From assembly GCA_023433465.1 (NCBI GenBank), contig JAEZCR010000206.1, forward strand, positions 1 through 8,235: 8,235 nucleotides of DNA. The letters are read 5' to 3'. Under the pieces are notes generated by a model that was not told the origin of the DNA, did not search any database, and was given only the letters and a program-made list of their open reading frames with translations. A program made the translations under genes and the position numbers. The DNA is from Pseudomonadota bacterium (GTDB lineage Bacteria > Pseudomonadota > Gammaproteobacteria > Steroidobacterales > Steroidobacteraceae). Of this stretch, positions 7,028 through 8,235 are shown piece by piece. Each line of letters begins with the position of its first letter. Positions within the stretch are counted from its first letter, which is position 1.

Positions 7028-8235
<1,208 letters not shown>

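Overview
The window is a continuous stretch of the division and cell-wall (dcw) cluster of a high-G+C Gram-negative bacterium. It carries seven plus-strand genes in the order murE (5' end missing), murF, mraY, murD, ftsW, murG, murC (3' end missing). This is the classical order seen in Escherichia coli and Pseudomonas. Several traits point to a gammaproteobacterium: the DNPR motif in MurE, which marks meso-diaminopimelate as its substrate; a TNGKSTV P-loop in MurD; and MraY, MurG and MurC sequences that read like Pseudomonas or Xanthomonas relatives. G+C is very high by eye (not computed), and codon third positions are mostly G or C. A Xanthomonadales, Nevskiales or Steroidobacterales-like lineage is my guess from the FtsW and MurD wording; it is not established.

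Layout: murE fragment 1-955; murF 952-2307; mraY 2312-3397; murD 3394-4746; ftsW 4743-5921; murG 5918-7027; murC 7024-8235, running off the end. Five of the six junctions are 4-base ATGA overlaps, where the start codon of one gene shares bases with the stop of the gene before it. The sixth, murF/mraY, has a 4-base gap. There is no intergenic space for an internal promoter or terminator, so the block is most likely one translationally coupled polycistron transcribed from upstream of the window. I saw no RNA genes, mobile elements, CRISPR arrays or convincing minus-strand genes.

How the genes work together: MurC, MurD, MurE and MurF are the four ATP-dependent Mur ligases. They build the UDP-MurNAc-pentapeptide in the cytoplasm, adding L-Ala, D-Glu, meso-DAP and D-Ala-D-Ala in turn. 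MraY transfers phospho-MurNAc-pentapeptide to undecaprenyl phosphate, making lipid I. MurG adds GlcNAc to make lipid II. FtsW is the SEDS-family glycosyltransferase that polymerises lipid II at the division septum. All visible catalytic motifs are intact. ftsL and ftsI would be expected upstream, and ddlB, ftsQ, ftsA and ftsZ downstream, but none lies in the window.

I found no new biological system here. The observations worth checking are small: two substitutions in conserved FtsW motifs, a palindrome that contains the ftsW ribosome binding site, an F-to-L change in a MurC motif, an inverted CG repeat inside murE, and two TTA codons.
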